64,000 nucleotides of DNA from VRUE01 sp963728045 (GCA_963728045.1 CAVSIE010000004.1:310001-374000); one strand, 5' to 3'. Counted from the stretch's first letter, positions 17,481 through 26,433 are shown. The notes: generated by a model not told the origin, from the letters alone. A program made the numbers and translations.

Positions 17481-19159
17481 CAGCCCACCATGTCCCTCGC
17501 GGCGGCGCCGGCCGGGATCATCGGGAAGCAGTTCTCCTCCTTGGAGACCCGCACGTCGAGCAGCACCGGGCCGTCGGTCTCCAGCGCCTTGCCCATCGTC
17601 TCCTCGAGGTCGGCGGCGTCCTCGCAGCGCATCCCGGTGGCGCCGAAGGCCTCGGCGAGCTTCACCCAGTCGGGGCTCGGGCCCATCTCGACCGAGCTGT
17701 AGCGGCGGTCCCAGAACAGCTCCTGCCACTGACGGACCATGCCCATGTAGCCGTTGTTCATCAGGAAGACCTTGACCGGGATCTGCTCGGCTACGCAGGT
17801 GGCGAGCTCCTGGCAGTTCATGATCAGGCTGCCGTCGCCGGCCAGGCAGACGACCGCCTCGTCGGGACAGGCGACCTTGGCGCCGACCGCGGCGGGAAGG
17901 CCGAAGCCCATCGTTCCCAGCCCGCCGGAGTTGATCCAGCGCCGAGGCTTGTCGAAGCCGTAGTACTGCGCCGCCCACATCTGGTGCTGGCCGACGTCGG
18001 AGGTGACGATCGCGTCGCCCTGCGTCGCCCGGTGCATCGCCTCGACCATGAACTGCGGCTTGATCTCGCCACCCTCGCCCGGCTCGTAGCGGAGCGGGTA
18101 CTCCTCCTCCCAGGCGCGCAGCTGCTTCCACCAGCCGTCGAGCCGGGAGGGGTCGGTCTGCAGCGCCCGGTACTCGCGGGTCAGCTTCGGCAGCACCTGC
18201 TTGACGTCGCCGACGATCGGGATGTGGGCGGGGACGTTCTTGGAGATCTCCGCCGGGTCGATGTCGATGTGGATGAACTTGGCGCGTGGCGCGAACTCGG
18301 AGAGCTTGCCGGTGATGCGGTCGTCGAAGCGAGAGCCGATCGCGACGATCAGGTCGGCCTCGTCCATCGCGTAGTTGGCGGCGCGGGTGCCGTGCATGCC
18401 GAGCATCCCCAGCCACTGGTCGTCGGAGGCGGGGAAAGCGCCCAGGCCCATCAGGGTCGAGGTGACCGGGAAGCGGTCCGAGGCGGCGAACTCGCGCAGC
18501 TCCTCGGAGGCGTTGGCGTTGACGACGCCGCCGCCCGTGTAGAGGATCGGCCGGTTCGCGTTGGCGATCGCCTTGGCGGCGATCCGGATCTGCTTGATGT
18601 TGCCCTCGGTCGAGGGCTTGTACCCGGCCAGGTCGACCGGCTCGGTGCGCGGCACGTAGTCGATATCGGCGCGGGAGAGGTCCTGCGGGATGTCGAGCAG
18701 GACCGGGCCCGGCCGCCCGGTCGAGGCGACGTGGAAGGCCTCGTGGACGTACTCGGGGATCTGGCGCGGATCGGTGACCGCGAAGGAGTGCTTGACGAAG
18801 GGCAGCGTGGCGCCGAGGATGTCCGCCTCCTGGAAGCCGTCGGTGCCGATCAGCTCGGTCCGCACCTGGCCGGTGACGAAGACGGTCGGGACCGAGTCCA
18901 TCATCGCGTCGGCGATCGCCGTGACCAGGTTGGTGGCGCCGGGGCCGGAGGTGGCGAAGGCGACGCCGACCCGGCCCGAGGCCTTGGCGTAACCCTCCGC
19001 GGCGTGCCCGCCGCCCTGCTCGTGACGCACCTGGATGTGGCGGAAGTCGGCGTCGACGAGCGCGTCGTAGGTGGGCAGGTTGGCCCCGCCGGGGATGCCG
19101 AAGATGTGCTCGACGCCCTCGGCCTTCAGCGATTCCATCAATGTGTCGGCAGCCCTCAT
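17480..19159 (-). CDS. ilvB: Acetolactate synthase large (catalytic) subunit IlvB
   Basis: Thiamine-diphosphate and FAD enzyme that condenses two pyruvates, or pyruvate and 2-oxobutyrate, at the head of branched-chain amino acid synthesis. 559 residues. The catalytic Glu is in HIQVRHEQGGGHAAEGYA (the more usual wording is EQGAAHAADGYA). The central domain has PILYTGGGV, and the C-terminal ThDP motif is VVCLAGDGSLIMNCQELAT ending in NNGYMGMVRQWQELF. The ATG at 19159 is chosen at MRAADTLMESLKAEGVEHIFG. It forms an operon with ilvN; ilvC lies about 9 kb away. Confidence 0.96.
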   Translation of the reverse strand: MRAADTLMESLKAEGVEHIFGIPGGANLPTYDALVDADFRHIQVRHEQGGGHAAEGYAKASGRVGVAFATSGPGATNLVTAIADAMMDSVPTVFVTGQVRTELIGTDGFQEADILGATLPFVKHSFAVTDPRQIPEYVHEAFHVASTGRPGPVLLDIPQDLSRADIDYVPRTEPVDLAGYKPSTEGNIKQIRIAAKAIANANRPILYTGGGVVNANASEELREFAASDRFPVTSTLMGLGAFPASDDQWLGMLGMHGTRAANYAMDEADLIVAIGSRFDDRITGKLSEFAPRAKFIHIDIDPAEISKNVPAHIPIVGDVKQVLPKLTREYRALQTDPSRLDGWWKQLRAWEEEYPLRYEPGEGGEIKPQFMVEAMHRATQGDAIVTSDVGQHQMWAAQYYGFDKPRRWINSGGLGTMGFGLPAAVGAKVACPDEAVVCLAGDGSLIMNCQELATCVAEQIPVKVFLMNNGYMGMVRQWQELFWDRRYSSVEMGPSPDWVKLAEAFGATGMRCEDAADLEETMGKALETDGPVLLDVRVSKEENCFPMIPAGAAARDMVG

Positions 19160-19206
19160 CGGAATCGCGATGGTACCAGCGGTCTTATGCGTGTCCCGCA
19201 GGCGAT

Positions 19207-20376
19207 TTAGAGCTGCACGGGAGCGCCGGGGTCCCAGCGCGTGTGAGGATCGATCGAAGACTCGATCACCCGCCCCTTGTGGCGCTCGATCGCGTGCAGC
19301 ATCGACTCGACCAGCTCCTCGCCGAGCAGGGTCGGCTCGAGGCCGAGGTCGAGCAGCTTGGTGTGGATCGCGTTGTAGTAGTGCTCTTCCTTCTCGACCC
19401 GCGGGTTCTCGCAGTGCTGGACCTCGACCGTGTAGCCGAGATGCTCGCCCGCCTGCTTGACCAGGTGGGCCAGGTCGAGGACTGAGAACTGCTCGGTGAA
19501 CTGGTTGAAGACGCGGAAGTCGCCGCGCTCGGCGGGGTTCGCCACCGCCAGCTCGACGCACTGCAGCGTGTCGCGGATGTTGAGGAAGCCGCGGGTCTGG
19601 CCGCCCGAGCCGTAGACGGTGAGCGGGTGGCCGATCACGGCCTGCACGCAGAAGCGGTTGAGCACGGTGCCGAACAGCTCGTCGTAGTCGAAGCGGGTGA
19701 CGAGACGCTCGTCGCCGGCGGTCTCGTCGGTCGCGATCCCGTAGACGACGCCCTGGTTGAGGTCGGTGGCGCGCAGGCCCCAGGTGCGGCAGGCGAAGTG
19801 GATGTTGGTCGAGTCGTGGACCTTGGCGCAGTGGTACAGCGAGGCCGGCAGCTTGGGGAACGGCAGCGTGTCCTTGCGCCCCTTGTGCTCGATCTCGATG
19901 TAGCCCTCCTCGATATCGATGTTGGGCTGGCCGTACTCACCCATCGTGCCGAGCTTGACCAGGTGGCAGTCGGGGACGTGGTCGCGGATCGCGAAGAGCA
20001 GGTTGAGGTTGCCGATCACGTTCGCCTGCTGGGTCTCGACCGCCTTCTCGCGCGAGGCCATCGAGTAGGGCGCCGAGGGCTGCTGGCCGTAGTGGATGAC
20101 CGCCTCCGGGCGGGCCTCGGCGACGATGCCGTCGAGGAAGTCACCGTCCTCGACCGAGCCGACGAAGCTGCGGATCCGGTCACCGGAGACCTCGGCCCAG
20201 GCGTCGATTCGCCGCTCGAGGTCGAGGATCGGCGTCAGCGAGTCGCTGCCGGCGCCTTCGACCCAGCGGCGGCGGGCGAAGTTGTCGACGACCGTGACCT
20301 CGTGGCCGCGGGCGGAGAACCTCAGGGCCGTCGGCCAGCCCAGGTAGCCGTCGCCCCCAAGGATGAGAACGCGCAT
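19207..20376 (-). CDS. sqd1: UDP-sulfoquinovose synthase (SQD1/Agl3-like)
   Basis: NAD-dependent short-chain dehydrogenase/reductase-type enzyme that makes UDP-sulfoquinovose from UDP-glucose and sulfite. 389 residues. It matches plant SQD1 closely at recognisable stretches: GGDGYLGWPTALRFSARGH, GQQPSAPYSMASREKAV, LGTMGEYGQPNIDIEEGY, the YxxxK pair in SLYHCAKVHDSTNIHF, and RATDLNQGVVYGIATDE. NAD binding at GGDGYLGW and the catalytic Thr/Tyr/Lys are all present. No SqdX-type sulfolipid glycosyltransferase is recognised nearby; instead three membrane-glycan transferases lie divergently next to it. The product could be a sulfolipid or a sulfoquinovose-bearing glycan. Confidence 0.9.
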   Translation of the reverse strand: MRVLILGGDGYLGWPTALRFSARGHEVTVVDNFARRRWVEGAGSDSLTPILDLERRIDAWAEVSGDRIRSFVGSVEDGDFLDGIVAEARPEAVIHYGQQPSAPYSMASREKAVETQQANVIGNLNLLFAIRDHVPDCHLVKLGTMGEYGQPNIDIEEGYIEIEHKGRKDTLPFPKLPASLYHCAKVHDSTNIHFACRTWGLRATDLNQGVVYGIATDETAGDERLVTRFDYDELFGTVLNRFCVQAVIGHPLTVYGSGGQTRGFLNIRDTLQCVELAVANPAERGDFRVFNQFTEQFSVLDLAHLVKQAGEHLGYTVEVQHCENPRVEKEEHYYNAIHTKLLDLGLEPTLLGEELVESMLHAIERHKGRVIESSIDPHTRWDPGAPVQL

Positions 20377-20386
20377 AGGTCGCGGC

Positions 20387-20392
20387 AGCGTA
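20387..20392 (-). promoter_or_regulatory. Probable -10 box TACGCT for the sqd1-like gene
   Basis: TACGCT on the minus strand, 10 nt before the ATG at 20376. The spacing is longer than the 6-8 nt seen at most other starts. Confidence 0.35.
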
Positions 20393-20440
20393 GCGGACGG
20401 GCGCGACGCGGTCACGCCCTGAAGGTTGCCGGAAGCCGCA

Positions 20441-20446
20441 TAGCAT
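20441..20446 (+). promoter_or_regulatory. -10 box TAGCAT for the first glycosyltransferase
   Basis: TAGCAT lies 7 nt before the ATG at 20454, without a Shine-Dalgarno sequence between. Confidence 0.45.
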
Positions 20447-20453
20447 CCGGCCG

Positions 20454-21722
20454 ATGAGCGGGCTGGCGCAACGCAACGGCGGTCCGGTCGGCCTCGCGAT
20501 CCTGGTCGCGATCCTGCTGCTGGGTCTCGGTTTGCGCCTCGACTACGCCTGGGACGGCCGGGAGCCGGTCTTCGACGCGGCCGCCTACGCGGAGATCGCC
20601 GCGAGCCTGGAGCATGGCGAGGGCTTCACGCTCGACCCCGACGCGACCCAGCCCGCCAGCAACTACTCCCCCGGGCTGCCGCTTCTCGTCGCCGGCCTCT
20701 ATGAGCTCACTGGCGGCATCCACGAGCGCACGGCGCGTGTCGTTCTTGCGCTGGTCGGCGCTCTCGCCGTCCTCTTCACCTACCTGATCGGCCGCCGCCT
20801 CTCCGGTCCCGCTGCCGGCCTGATCGGCGCCGGGGCGATCGCGATCTACCCGGCCCTGCTCGAGTACCAGGGCATGCTGATGGGCGAGCCGCTGGCGGCG
20901 ACCCTGCTCGCGGGAGCGGTCCTGGCGATGCTCTGGGCGGCGGCTAAGAACGGGCGCGCAGCCTGGCTCTTGCCCGGGGTGCTGCTCGGAGGGCTGACGC
21001 TGACCCGGCCCGAGTACCTGGGCGTGGCGGTGCTGGTCGCCGTGGTCGTCTTCGTCCGCGCTCGTCGCGCTTGGCGCACTGCACTCGCGCAGGCCGGCAT
21101 CCTCCTCGCCGGCCTCGTTCTCGTCGTCGCGCCCTGGACGATCCGCAACGCGATCGACCTCGACCGCTTCGTGCCGGTCTCGACCGGGGGCGGCCAGGTG
21201 CTCTTCGCCGGCACCTACCTGCCGTCGGACGGCGATCCCGAAAAGGTCGGACCGGAGGTCGTCGCTCGCCATCCCGGCGCTGTTCGAGCCGGGCGACGTC
21301 GAGCGCCTGCGGCTCGAGCAGATCCTCGCCCGGCTCGCGGCGCAGCGCTACCCCGGCGTCGAAACCGACGAGGCGCTGGCGCGGATGGGACGCGAGCAGC
21401 TCTGGGACGACCTCACCGAGGAGCCAGTCGAGTACGCCGGCTTCGTCGCCACCAAGGTCTGGCGGATCTGGTCGCAGGGACCGCGCGAGGTCATGGACAA
21501 GCCGGGCTGGAAGGCTTTCCACTGGCTACTGGCGGCGCTCGGCCTGCTCGGTCTCGCCGTGCTGGCGCGGCAGCGGCGCTGGGAGGCGCTGCTGCTGGCG
21601 ACGATCTTCGTCTCGATCACGGCGGTCAGCGCCCTGCTCGTCGCCTCGCCGCGGCGGGTGCTGGTGATGCTGCCGCTGGTCGCGGCGCTGGCCGGCATCG
21701 GGGCCGTGGCTTGTCGGGATAG
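20454..21722 (+). CDS. PMT/ArnT-like membrane glycosyltransferase 1, frame broken
   Basis: Multi-spanning glycosyltransferase of the GT-C fold (PMT_2 / ArnT-like), which takes sugars from a polyprenyl phosphate carrier and transfers them outside the membrane. About 420 residues. N-terminal features are an acidic first loop (WDGREPVFDAAAYAEIA), the NYSPGLPLLVAGLY segment, and repeated hydrophobic helices. The frame is lost near 21268; removing one G from GTCGTCGCTC gives SLAIPALFEPGDVERLRLEQ. A second break close to the end is needed to reach the TAG at 21720-21722, which also forms the promoter box of the next gene. It is a tandem paralogue of that gene. Confidence 0.75.
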   Translation: MSGLAQRNGGPVGLAILVAILLLGLGLRLDYAWDGREPVFDAAAYAEIAASLEHGEGFTLDPDATQPASNYSPGLPLLVAGLYELTGGIHERTARVVLALVGALAVLFTYLIGRRLSGPAAGLIGAGAIAIYPALLEYQGMLMGEPLAATLLAGAVLAMLWAAAKNGRAAWLLPGVLLGGLTLTRPEYLGVAVLVAVVVFVRARRAWRTALAQAGILLAGLVLVVAPWTIRNAIDLDRFVPVSTGGGQVLFAGTYLPSDGDPEKVGPEVVARHPGAVRAGRRRAPAARADPRPARGAALPRRRNRRGAGADGTRAALGRPHRGASRVRRLRRHQGLADLVAGTARGHGQAGLEGFPLATGGARPARSRRAGAAAALGGAAAGDDLRLDHGGQRPARRLAAAGAGDAAAGRGAGRHRGRGLSG

Positions 21723-21725
21723 CCT
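21720..21725 (+). promoter_or_regulatory. -10 box TAGCCT for the second glycosyltransferase
   Basis: TAGCCT lies 7 nt before the ATG at 21733. Its TAG would be the stop codon of the preceding glycosyltransferase, the third such case in the window. Confidence 0.4.
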
Positions 21726-21732
21726 CGCGCGC

Positions 21733-23058
21733 ATGGAATCGCTGAGCCGCTGGGCCCGCACGCTGCCTGAGCGCCACGGGCGGACGACGCTGATCCTGCT
21801 CGCGGCGATCCTCGCGGTCGGCTTCGGCCTGCGCGCCTACCGGGTGGTCGAGCCCGCTGGCCGACGCCCGGCGACGACGCCCGCGCCTACTACGCGCTCT
21901 CCAAGGCCCTCTACGAGGAAGGCAGCTACGGCGGGCCAGAGCTTCCGCGACGCGAGCGACTGGTCGCCGGGCGCGCCGCTGCTCTACGCCGCCGTCTACT
22001 ACGCGACCGGCGGCGCGCGCGAAGGGACGGCCCGGATCGTCGAGCTGCTGCTCGGGATCGGCGCGATCGTCGTCGTCTACCTGCTCGGCCGGCGGATCAA
22101 CTGCCGGCCCGGCGGGCCTGCTCGCGGCCTTCGGCGTCGCCGTCTACCCGCCGTTCATCCACTCGACCGGCGCGCTGTTCAGCGAGCCGCCGGCGATCCT
22201 CACCCTGCCGGCGGCGGTGCTCGCCTTCCTCTGGGCCGCGAGACCGGGAACGCCTGTCGCGCCTGGCTCCTGCCCGGCGCTGCTGTTCGGCCTGACCGCG
22301 CTGATCCGGCCCGAGTACCTGGTGGTCGGCGTCGCCTTCGCCGCGCTCGCCGCGATCAGGGTCGGCCAGCGCGCGGGGATGGCAGCCGGGCCTTGCCGCG
22401 CGCGGCGCTCCTGCTCGCCGGCTTCCTGCTCGCCGATCGTCCCCTGGACGGTCCGCAACGCGATCGTCCTCGACCGCACGGTGCCGATCTCGACCGGCGG
22501 CGGCAAGGCGCTCTACGTCGGCACCTTCCTGCCCGCCGACGGCGAGTACCAGCGGGTCAAGGCGCGTCTCGCCGAGCGCTATCTGGGGCGCGACCTCGAG
22601 CCCGGCTCGGCGGCGCTCGACGAGGTCAACCCGACGCCGCTCTTCGACCGGGTCGCCGAGCCCGCTATCCCGACCTGCCGCGCGACGAGGCGCTGGGCAA
22701 GATCGGCAAGGAGAACCTCTCCGACGTACTTCGGCGAAGACCCGTTCGACTACGCGGCGATGACTGTGCGCAAGGTCTGGCGGATGTGGAGCGGCGGCAT
22801 CGGCGAAGCGATGAGCAGCACCGCCGGGCGGGTCGTGCAGGTGCTGCTCGTCCTGCTCGGCCTGGCCGGCCTGGTGCTGCTCGGGGTCCGCCGGCGCTGG
22901 TGGGAGCTGGTCGCGATGGCGACCCCGATCGCGCTCGTCACCGCCGTCGGCGCCGCCTCGCTGGCGGCGCCGCGCCGCAACGAGGTGCTGATGACACTGG
23001 TCTTTCCGCTCGCCGGCGCGGCCCTGGCTGCGGCGAACTCGGCCCTATCCTCCAGGCG
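21733..23058 (+). CDS. PMT/ArnT-like membrane glycosyltransferase 2, heavily frame broken
   Basis: Paralogue of the preceding GT-C transferase. Matching pieces in order are RTTLILLAAILAVGFGLRAY, GDDARAYYALSKALYEEGSY, DWSPGAPLLYAAVYYATGG, LTALIRPEYLVVGVAFAALA, VPWTVRNAIVLDRTVPISTG, and DYFGEDPFDYAAMTVRKVWR. Compare PWTIRNAIDLDRFVPVSTGG in the first copy. About seven single-base insertions must be removed (near 21857, 21868, 21940, 22105, 22432, 22668 and 22728). The ATG at 21733 is backed by the promoter box. The C-terminal boundary with the next gene is not resolved, so the end is approximate. Confidence 0.65.
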
Positions 23059-23061
23059 CTC

Positions 23062-24134
23062 ATGGCCCGCACGCAGCCCTCTTCCCCTCCGAGCTGACCG
23101 CGCTCCGCAGCGCCGGGCTGATCGTCGCCGCCGCGCTGCGTCGCCTACGCGCTCGATCCGCCGCCGCACGCTGCGCAACGTCGACGTCCTGATCCTGCTC
23201 GCGTCCGGCCTCGGGCTGGCGATCGTCTCCGGCACCGAACTCACCGACGCGCTGCTCTCCGCCTTCTCCTTCGAGAACGGCAACGGCGGCCGCATCCTCG
23301 GCCTCGCCGTCTTCGCGATCTTCATCCTCTTCCTGCTGATCCTGCGGGCGCTCTCGCAGGCGGCGCGCAACTCGCGCCAGCTCTCGGCCGTGCTCGAGGG
23401 CCTCGCCTGGGAGGAGTTCCGGCAGGCCGGCCTGCCGGAGCGCTTCCGCGGCAAGGTCGCGGTCCTCGTCCCCGCCTACAACGAGGCCGAGAACATCGGC
23501 CACGTGCTCGACCGGATCCCGGCCGAGGTCTGCGGCAGCGCCGACCGCGGTGCTCGTCGTCGACGACGGCTCGCGCGACGGCACCGGCGACGTCGCCGCC
23601 GAGCACGGCGCCGTCGTCGCCCGCCACGTGATCAACCGCGGCGGCGGCGCGGCGCTGCGCACCGGCTACCGGCTGATGGTCGAATCGGGGGCCGAGATCG
23701 TCGTCACCCTCGACGCCGACGGCCAGCACCTGCCGTCCGAGATGGAGCGGCTGGTCGAAGCCGGTGCTCGACGGCGAGGTCGACGTCGCCCACGGCTCGC
23801 GGCGTGCTCGGCCACGCCGACCGCAACCACTTCGCCCGCGAGCTCGGCATCGTCTTCTTCAACCGCCTCGTCTCCGCTGATCACCCGCACCAAGGTCACC
23901 GACTGCTCGAACGGCTACCGCGCCGTGCGCACCACGGTCCTGCCGCAGCTCGTCCTGCGCCAGGAGCAGTTCCACACCTCCGAGTTCATGATCGAGGCGA
24001 TCAAGCGCGGCATCCCGGCGAAGGAGGTCCCGGTCACGGTCGAGCGGCGCCTGCACGGCCACTCGAAGAAGCCCGCCGTCGTCCGCTACGGCCTCGGCTT
24101 CGCCAACGCGATCGTCCGCACCTGGCTGCGGTAG
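23062..24134 (+). CDS. Polyprenyl-phosphate sugar synthase (DPM1-like, family GT2), frame broken
   Basis: Probable dolichol-phosphate-mannose-synthase-like enzyme that charges polyprenyl phosphate, supplying the two GT-C transferases upstream. An N-terminal membrane part (LIVAAALVAYAL, RRRTLRNVDVLILLASGLGL, FAIFILFLLILRAL) resembles DUF2304. The GT-A domain follows: VAVLVPAYNEAENIGHVLDR, VLVVDDGSRDGTGDVAAEHG, the DxD-type VVTLDADGQHLPSEMERL, and QFHTSEFMIEAIKRG. Frame breaks occur near 23091, 23140, 23155, 23550, 23772 and 23808, most restored by removing one base. The ATG at 23062 is tentative (TATCCT 10 nt upstream). It converges on the zinc-ribbon gene. Confidence 0.7.
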
Positions 24135-24149
24135 AGCGTCCCTGCTCGA

Positions 24150-24429
24150 CGCCGGGATGACGGACCGCGGCCGGGTCGGGCAGGTAGAGGTCGGTCGCCG
24201 CAGCGCGGGCAGACCTGGACGTAGAGCTTCACCGCCTTGTGGCAGTTCGGGCACTGCCGTTCGGGTTCGGTCTTCTCGGAGCGGTAGAGGATCACCGCGA
24301 TCAGGCCGAGCGGCGGCAGCACGCGTGCCGATCAGCAGCCAGAGCCAGAACGAGCTGCCCTTGCCCCTGCCGATGATCGCCGGTGGCGAGGCCGAAGAAG
24401 AAGGCGATGATGAGGTACTCGAAGCCCAT
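24150..24429 (-). CDS. Small membrane zinc-ribbon protein, frame broken
   Basis: Short protein with two N-terminal hydrophobic helices (MGFEYLIIAFFFGLA and SSFWLWLLIGT then LPPLGLIAVILY) and a four-Cys zinc ribbon (CPNCHKAVKLYVQVCPRCG). Two insertions must be removed: a C in GGCACGCGTGCTG near 24325 and a G in CCACCGGCGATC near 24380. The start ATG at 24429 is clear. The stop is not resolved; the frame that best continues the protein runs to about 24150, and more breaks are likely. Proteins of this layout are common and uncharacterised in actinobacteria. It follows ndh on the same strand. Confidence 0.55.
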
Positions 24430-24434
24430 GGCTC

Positions 24435-25722
24435 CATCGGTGTCCGCGCTGCAAGCCGCTTCGGGTGCCCGATCGAGCCGACCTCGGAGAGGTCGCGGCG
24501 GAAGGGCAGGCTGGCGGTCCAGTCGATCACCGCGCGGACCTTGCGGGCGGCGCCCGGGATCTGGCTCATGTGGTAGGTGCGCGCCAGCCACCAGGCGGGG
24601 AAGCCGCGGAAGGTGCGACTGCCGATCCGGCCCACCGCCTTGTAGCGGCCGAGGTTGACGAAGGCGGCGTTGCCGCGGTACTCGAAGCGGCCGGGGCGTG
24701 CCGATCCCGAGCTCGGCGGCGATGTTGCGAGCCGCGACCGGACCCTGGCGGACGGCGTGCTGGGCGGTCGGCGGAGCGATGCCGCCGTCGGGGTCGGGCA
24801 CCGCGGCGCAGTCGCCGATCGCCCAGACCGAGTCCATTCCCTCGCACCCGCAGGTGGTCGTCGACCGGCACGCGGCCGCGCTCGTCGAGCGGCACCGTGA
24901 GGTCGCGCAGGCTCGGGTGCGGGCGCGACGCCGGCGGTCCAGACCACGGTGCGGGTCGGCAGCGTCTCGCCGGTGGAGAGCCGGGCGCTGTCGGCGCTGA
25001 CCTCCTCGAGCGTCGTCCCGAGGCGGATGTCGATGCCGCGGCCGCGCAGCTCGCGCAGCGCGTACTCGGCCAGCTGCGACGTCGATCTCCGGCAGCACCC
25101 GGTCGGTGGCCTCGACCAGGACCCAGCGCATGCCGTGCAGGCGGGCGCGCGGGTAGCTCTCCATCGCGTCGGCGGCGAAGTCCTGCAGCTCGGCCAGCGC
25201 CTCGAGGCCGGCGTAGCCGCCGCCGACGAAGACGTAGGTGAGCAGCTCGTCGCGGCGGGCCGGGTCCTCGGTGGCGTTGGCCGCCTCCAGGGTCTCGACC
25301 ACGTGGTTGCGCAGCCAGATCGCGTCGGCCAGGCTCTTGAAGCCGATCGCGTGCTCGGCCAGCCCCGGCACCGGCAGCACGCGCGAGACCGAGCCAAGCG
25401 CGAGCAGCAGCTGGTCGTAGGGAAGCGTCTCGGCCTCGCCGTCGCGCGTGCGCAACTCGACCGTCTTCGCCGCCGGGTCGTGCCCGGTGATCGCGCCGAG
25501 GCGCAGGTAGGTGCGCTGGAGGATCTCGCGCAGCGGCGTCACCACGTGCCGCGGCTCCAGCGTGCCGGCGGCGGCCTCGGGCAGGAACGGCGTGTAGAGC
25601 AGGAAGTTGACGTCGTTGACGAGGATCAGCCGCGCCGACTGCCGCGGCATGACCCGCTCCAGCTCCCGCGCCGCCATCGCCCCACCGAATCCACCCCCGG
25701 CGATGACGACGTTCCAGGCCAT
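24435..25722 (-). CDS. ndh: Type II NADH:menaquinone dehydrogenase Ndh, several frame breaks
   Basis: Single-subunit FAD enzyme passing electrons from NADH to menaquinone without pumping protons. The FAD motif is VVIAGGGFGGAMAARELE; LLYTPFLPEAAAGTLEPRHV and the NADH motif YVFVGGGYAGLEALAEL follow, then TVVWTAGVAP, SVWAIGDCAAVPDPDG with PPTAQHAVRQ, and GFPAWWLARTYHM. At least four single-base insertions must be removed (near 25080, 24922, 24850 and 24700). The ATG at 25722 is preferred over the upstream TTG because a TAAGTT box lies 7 nt before it. The C-terminal end is uncertain by a few codons. A 37-bp palindrome covers its promoter. Confidence 0.85.
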
Positions 25723-25729
25723 GCCCCCC

Positions 25730-25735
25730 AACTTA
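25730..25735 (-). promoter_or_regulatory. -10 box TAAGTT for ndh
   Basis: TAAGTT on the minus strand, 7 nt before the ATG at 25722. Four of its bases lie inside the large palindrome at 25732-25768. Confidence 0.5.
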
Positions 25736-25768
25736 GCACTTTGTAACAACGTGTTACAAAGTGCTAAG
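25732..25768. promoter_or_regulatory. 37-bp perfect palindrome, candidate operator of ndh
   Basis: Arms CTTAGCACTTTGTAACA (25732-25748) and TGTTACAAAGTGCTAAG (25752-25768) are exact reverse complements around a 3-nt centre ACG. It spans from the ndh -10 box back past the -35 position and starts just after the stop of the upstream gene. The TTGT...ACAA ends recall Rex and some TetR-type sites, but the spacing differs. A terminator is possible but no T run follows on either strand. Confidence 0.6.
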
Positions 25769-25770
25769 GG

Positions 25771-26427
25771 TCACGAAGTTGCCGTTTCTCGAATTAGCTC
25801 CTCAAGCGCCTCTTGGGTTCCCACAAAACCGACATGCTCGGTTATGCATCGCCTGACCAGGCAGTTTTCGAACCTCACGACACCCACCTTGCCTTCACCG
25901 GGCTCAAGCGGCCAAAACATCGTCCACGGGTCGTTGTCACCGATGCTGAAGCTTGTATCGATGATGCTGCTGTTCGCGCCATACAGCCAGATAGGGCCCC
26001 TCAGTGTTATGTGGCGGAACTCCTGGTCTCGAATAACTGGCGGCCCGTCGTCTGGAAATTCCACAAGATCATGGAGCTTTACGACGGGTCTCTCGTCCGA
26101 AGACACCGGAGGGCCTACAGGCTCGCGGCGAGGGGTTGGCGGCGACTGTCCGAGCTGCCCCTGAACGATGGTGACTGGAGCGTTGTAGTGATGGCTGGCA
26201 GCGAGTTGAGTTTTTAGGGCGTCATCACGTTGGCGCATTGCTTGATACGCGACCCAACCGAAAGCAATCACCAGGATGAGCGCCGCCAAAAGCGCGAGAA
26301 CATAGGCGCTCTCATTTGCGCCACGCACCGCCTGCGCCATCCCTGCGATGCCAAGTCCCAGTCCCGCCACCATCGCGAACCATGCTTTGCTGGCGAGGGC
26401 GAGCAACTCCAAAGTTCGACGGTGCAT
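25771..26427 (-). CDS. Hypothetical membrane-anchored protein, lower GC than neighbours
   Basis: A 218-residue protein I do not recognise. Two hydrophobic helices are visible (WFAMVAGLGLGIAGMAQAV and YVLALLAALILVIAFGWVAY), then a basic/linker region to residue 110 and a C-terminal soluble part of about 100 residues (IRDQEFRHITLRGPIWLYG, DNDPWTMFWPLEPGEG, RFENCLVRRCITEHVGFVG). Base composition and codon use are visibly less GC-rich than in the surrounding genes, which suggests a later arrival. A TAGGGT box 6 nt before the ATG supports the start. It lies upstream of ndh on the same strand, separated by the palindrome. Confidence 0.7.
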   Translation of the reverse strand: MHRRTLELLALASKAWFAMVAGLGLGIAGMAQAVRGANESAYVLALLAALILVIAFGWVAYQAMRQRDDALKTQLAASHHYNAPVTIVQGQLGQSPPTPRREPVGPPVSSDERPVVKLHDLVEFPDDGPPVIRDQEFRHITLRGPIWLYGANSSIIDTSFSIGDNDPWTMFWPLEPGEGKVGVVRFENCLVRRCITEHVGFVGTQEALEELIRETATS

Positions 26428-26433
26428 TCCACG

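Noticed and set aside
17984..19210. 408-codon open frame opposite ilvB
   Set aside because: Antisense shadow of an unmistakable IlvB sequence.
20454..23058. A single fused double-length glycosyltransferase
   Set aside because: The joint contains a TAG, a TAGCCT box and an ATG at 7-nt spacing, and the two halves are paralogues; read-through arises only because the frame is shifted.
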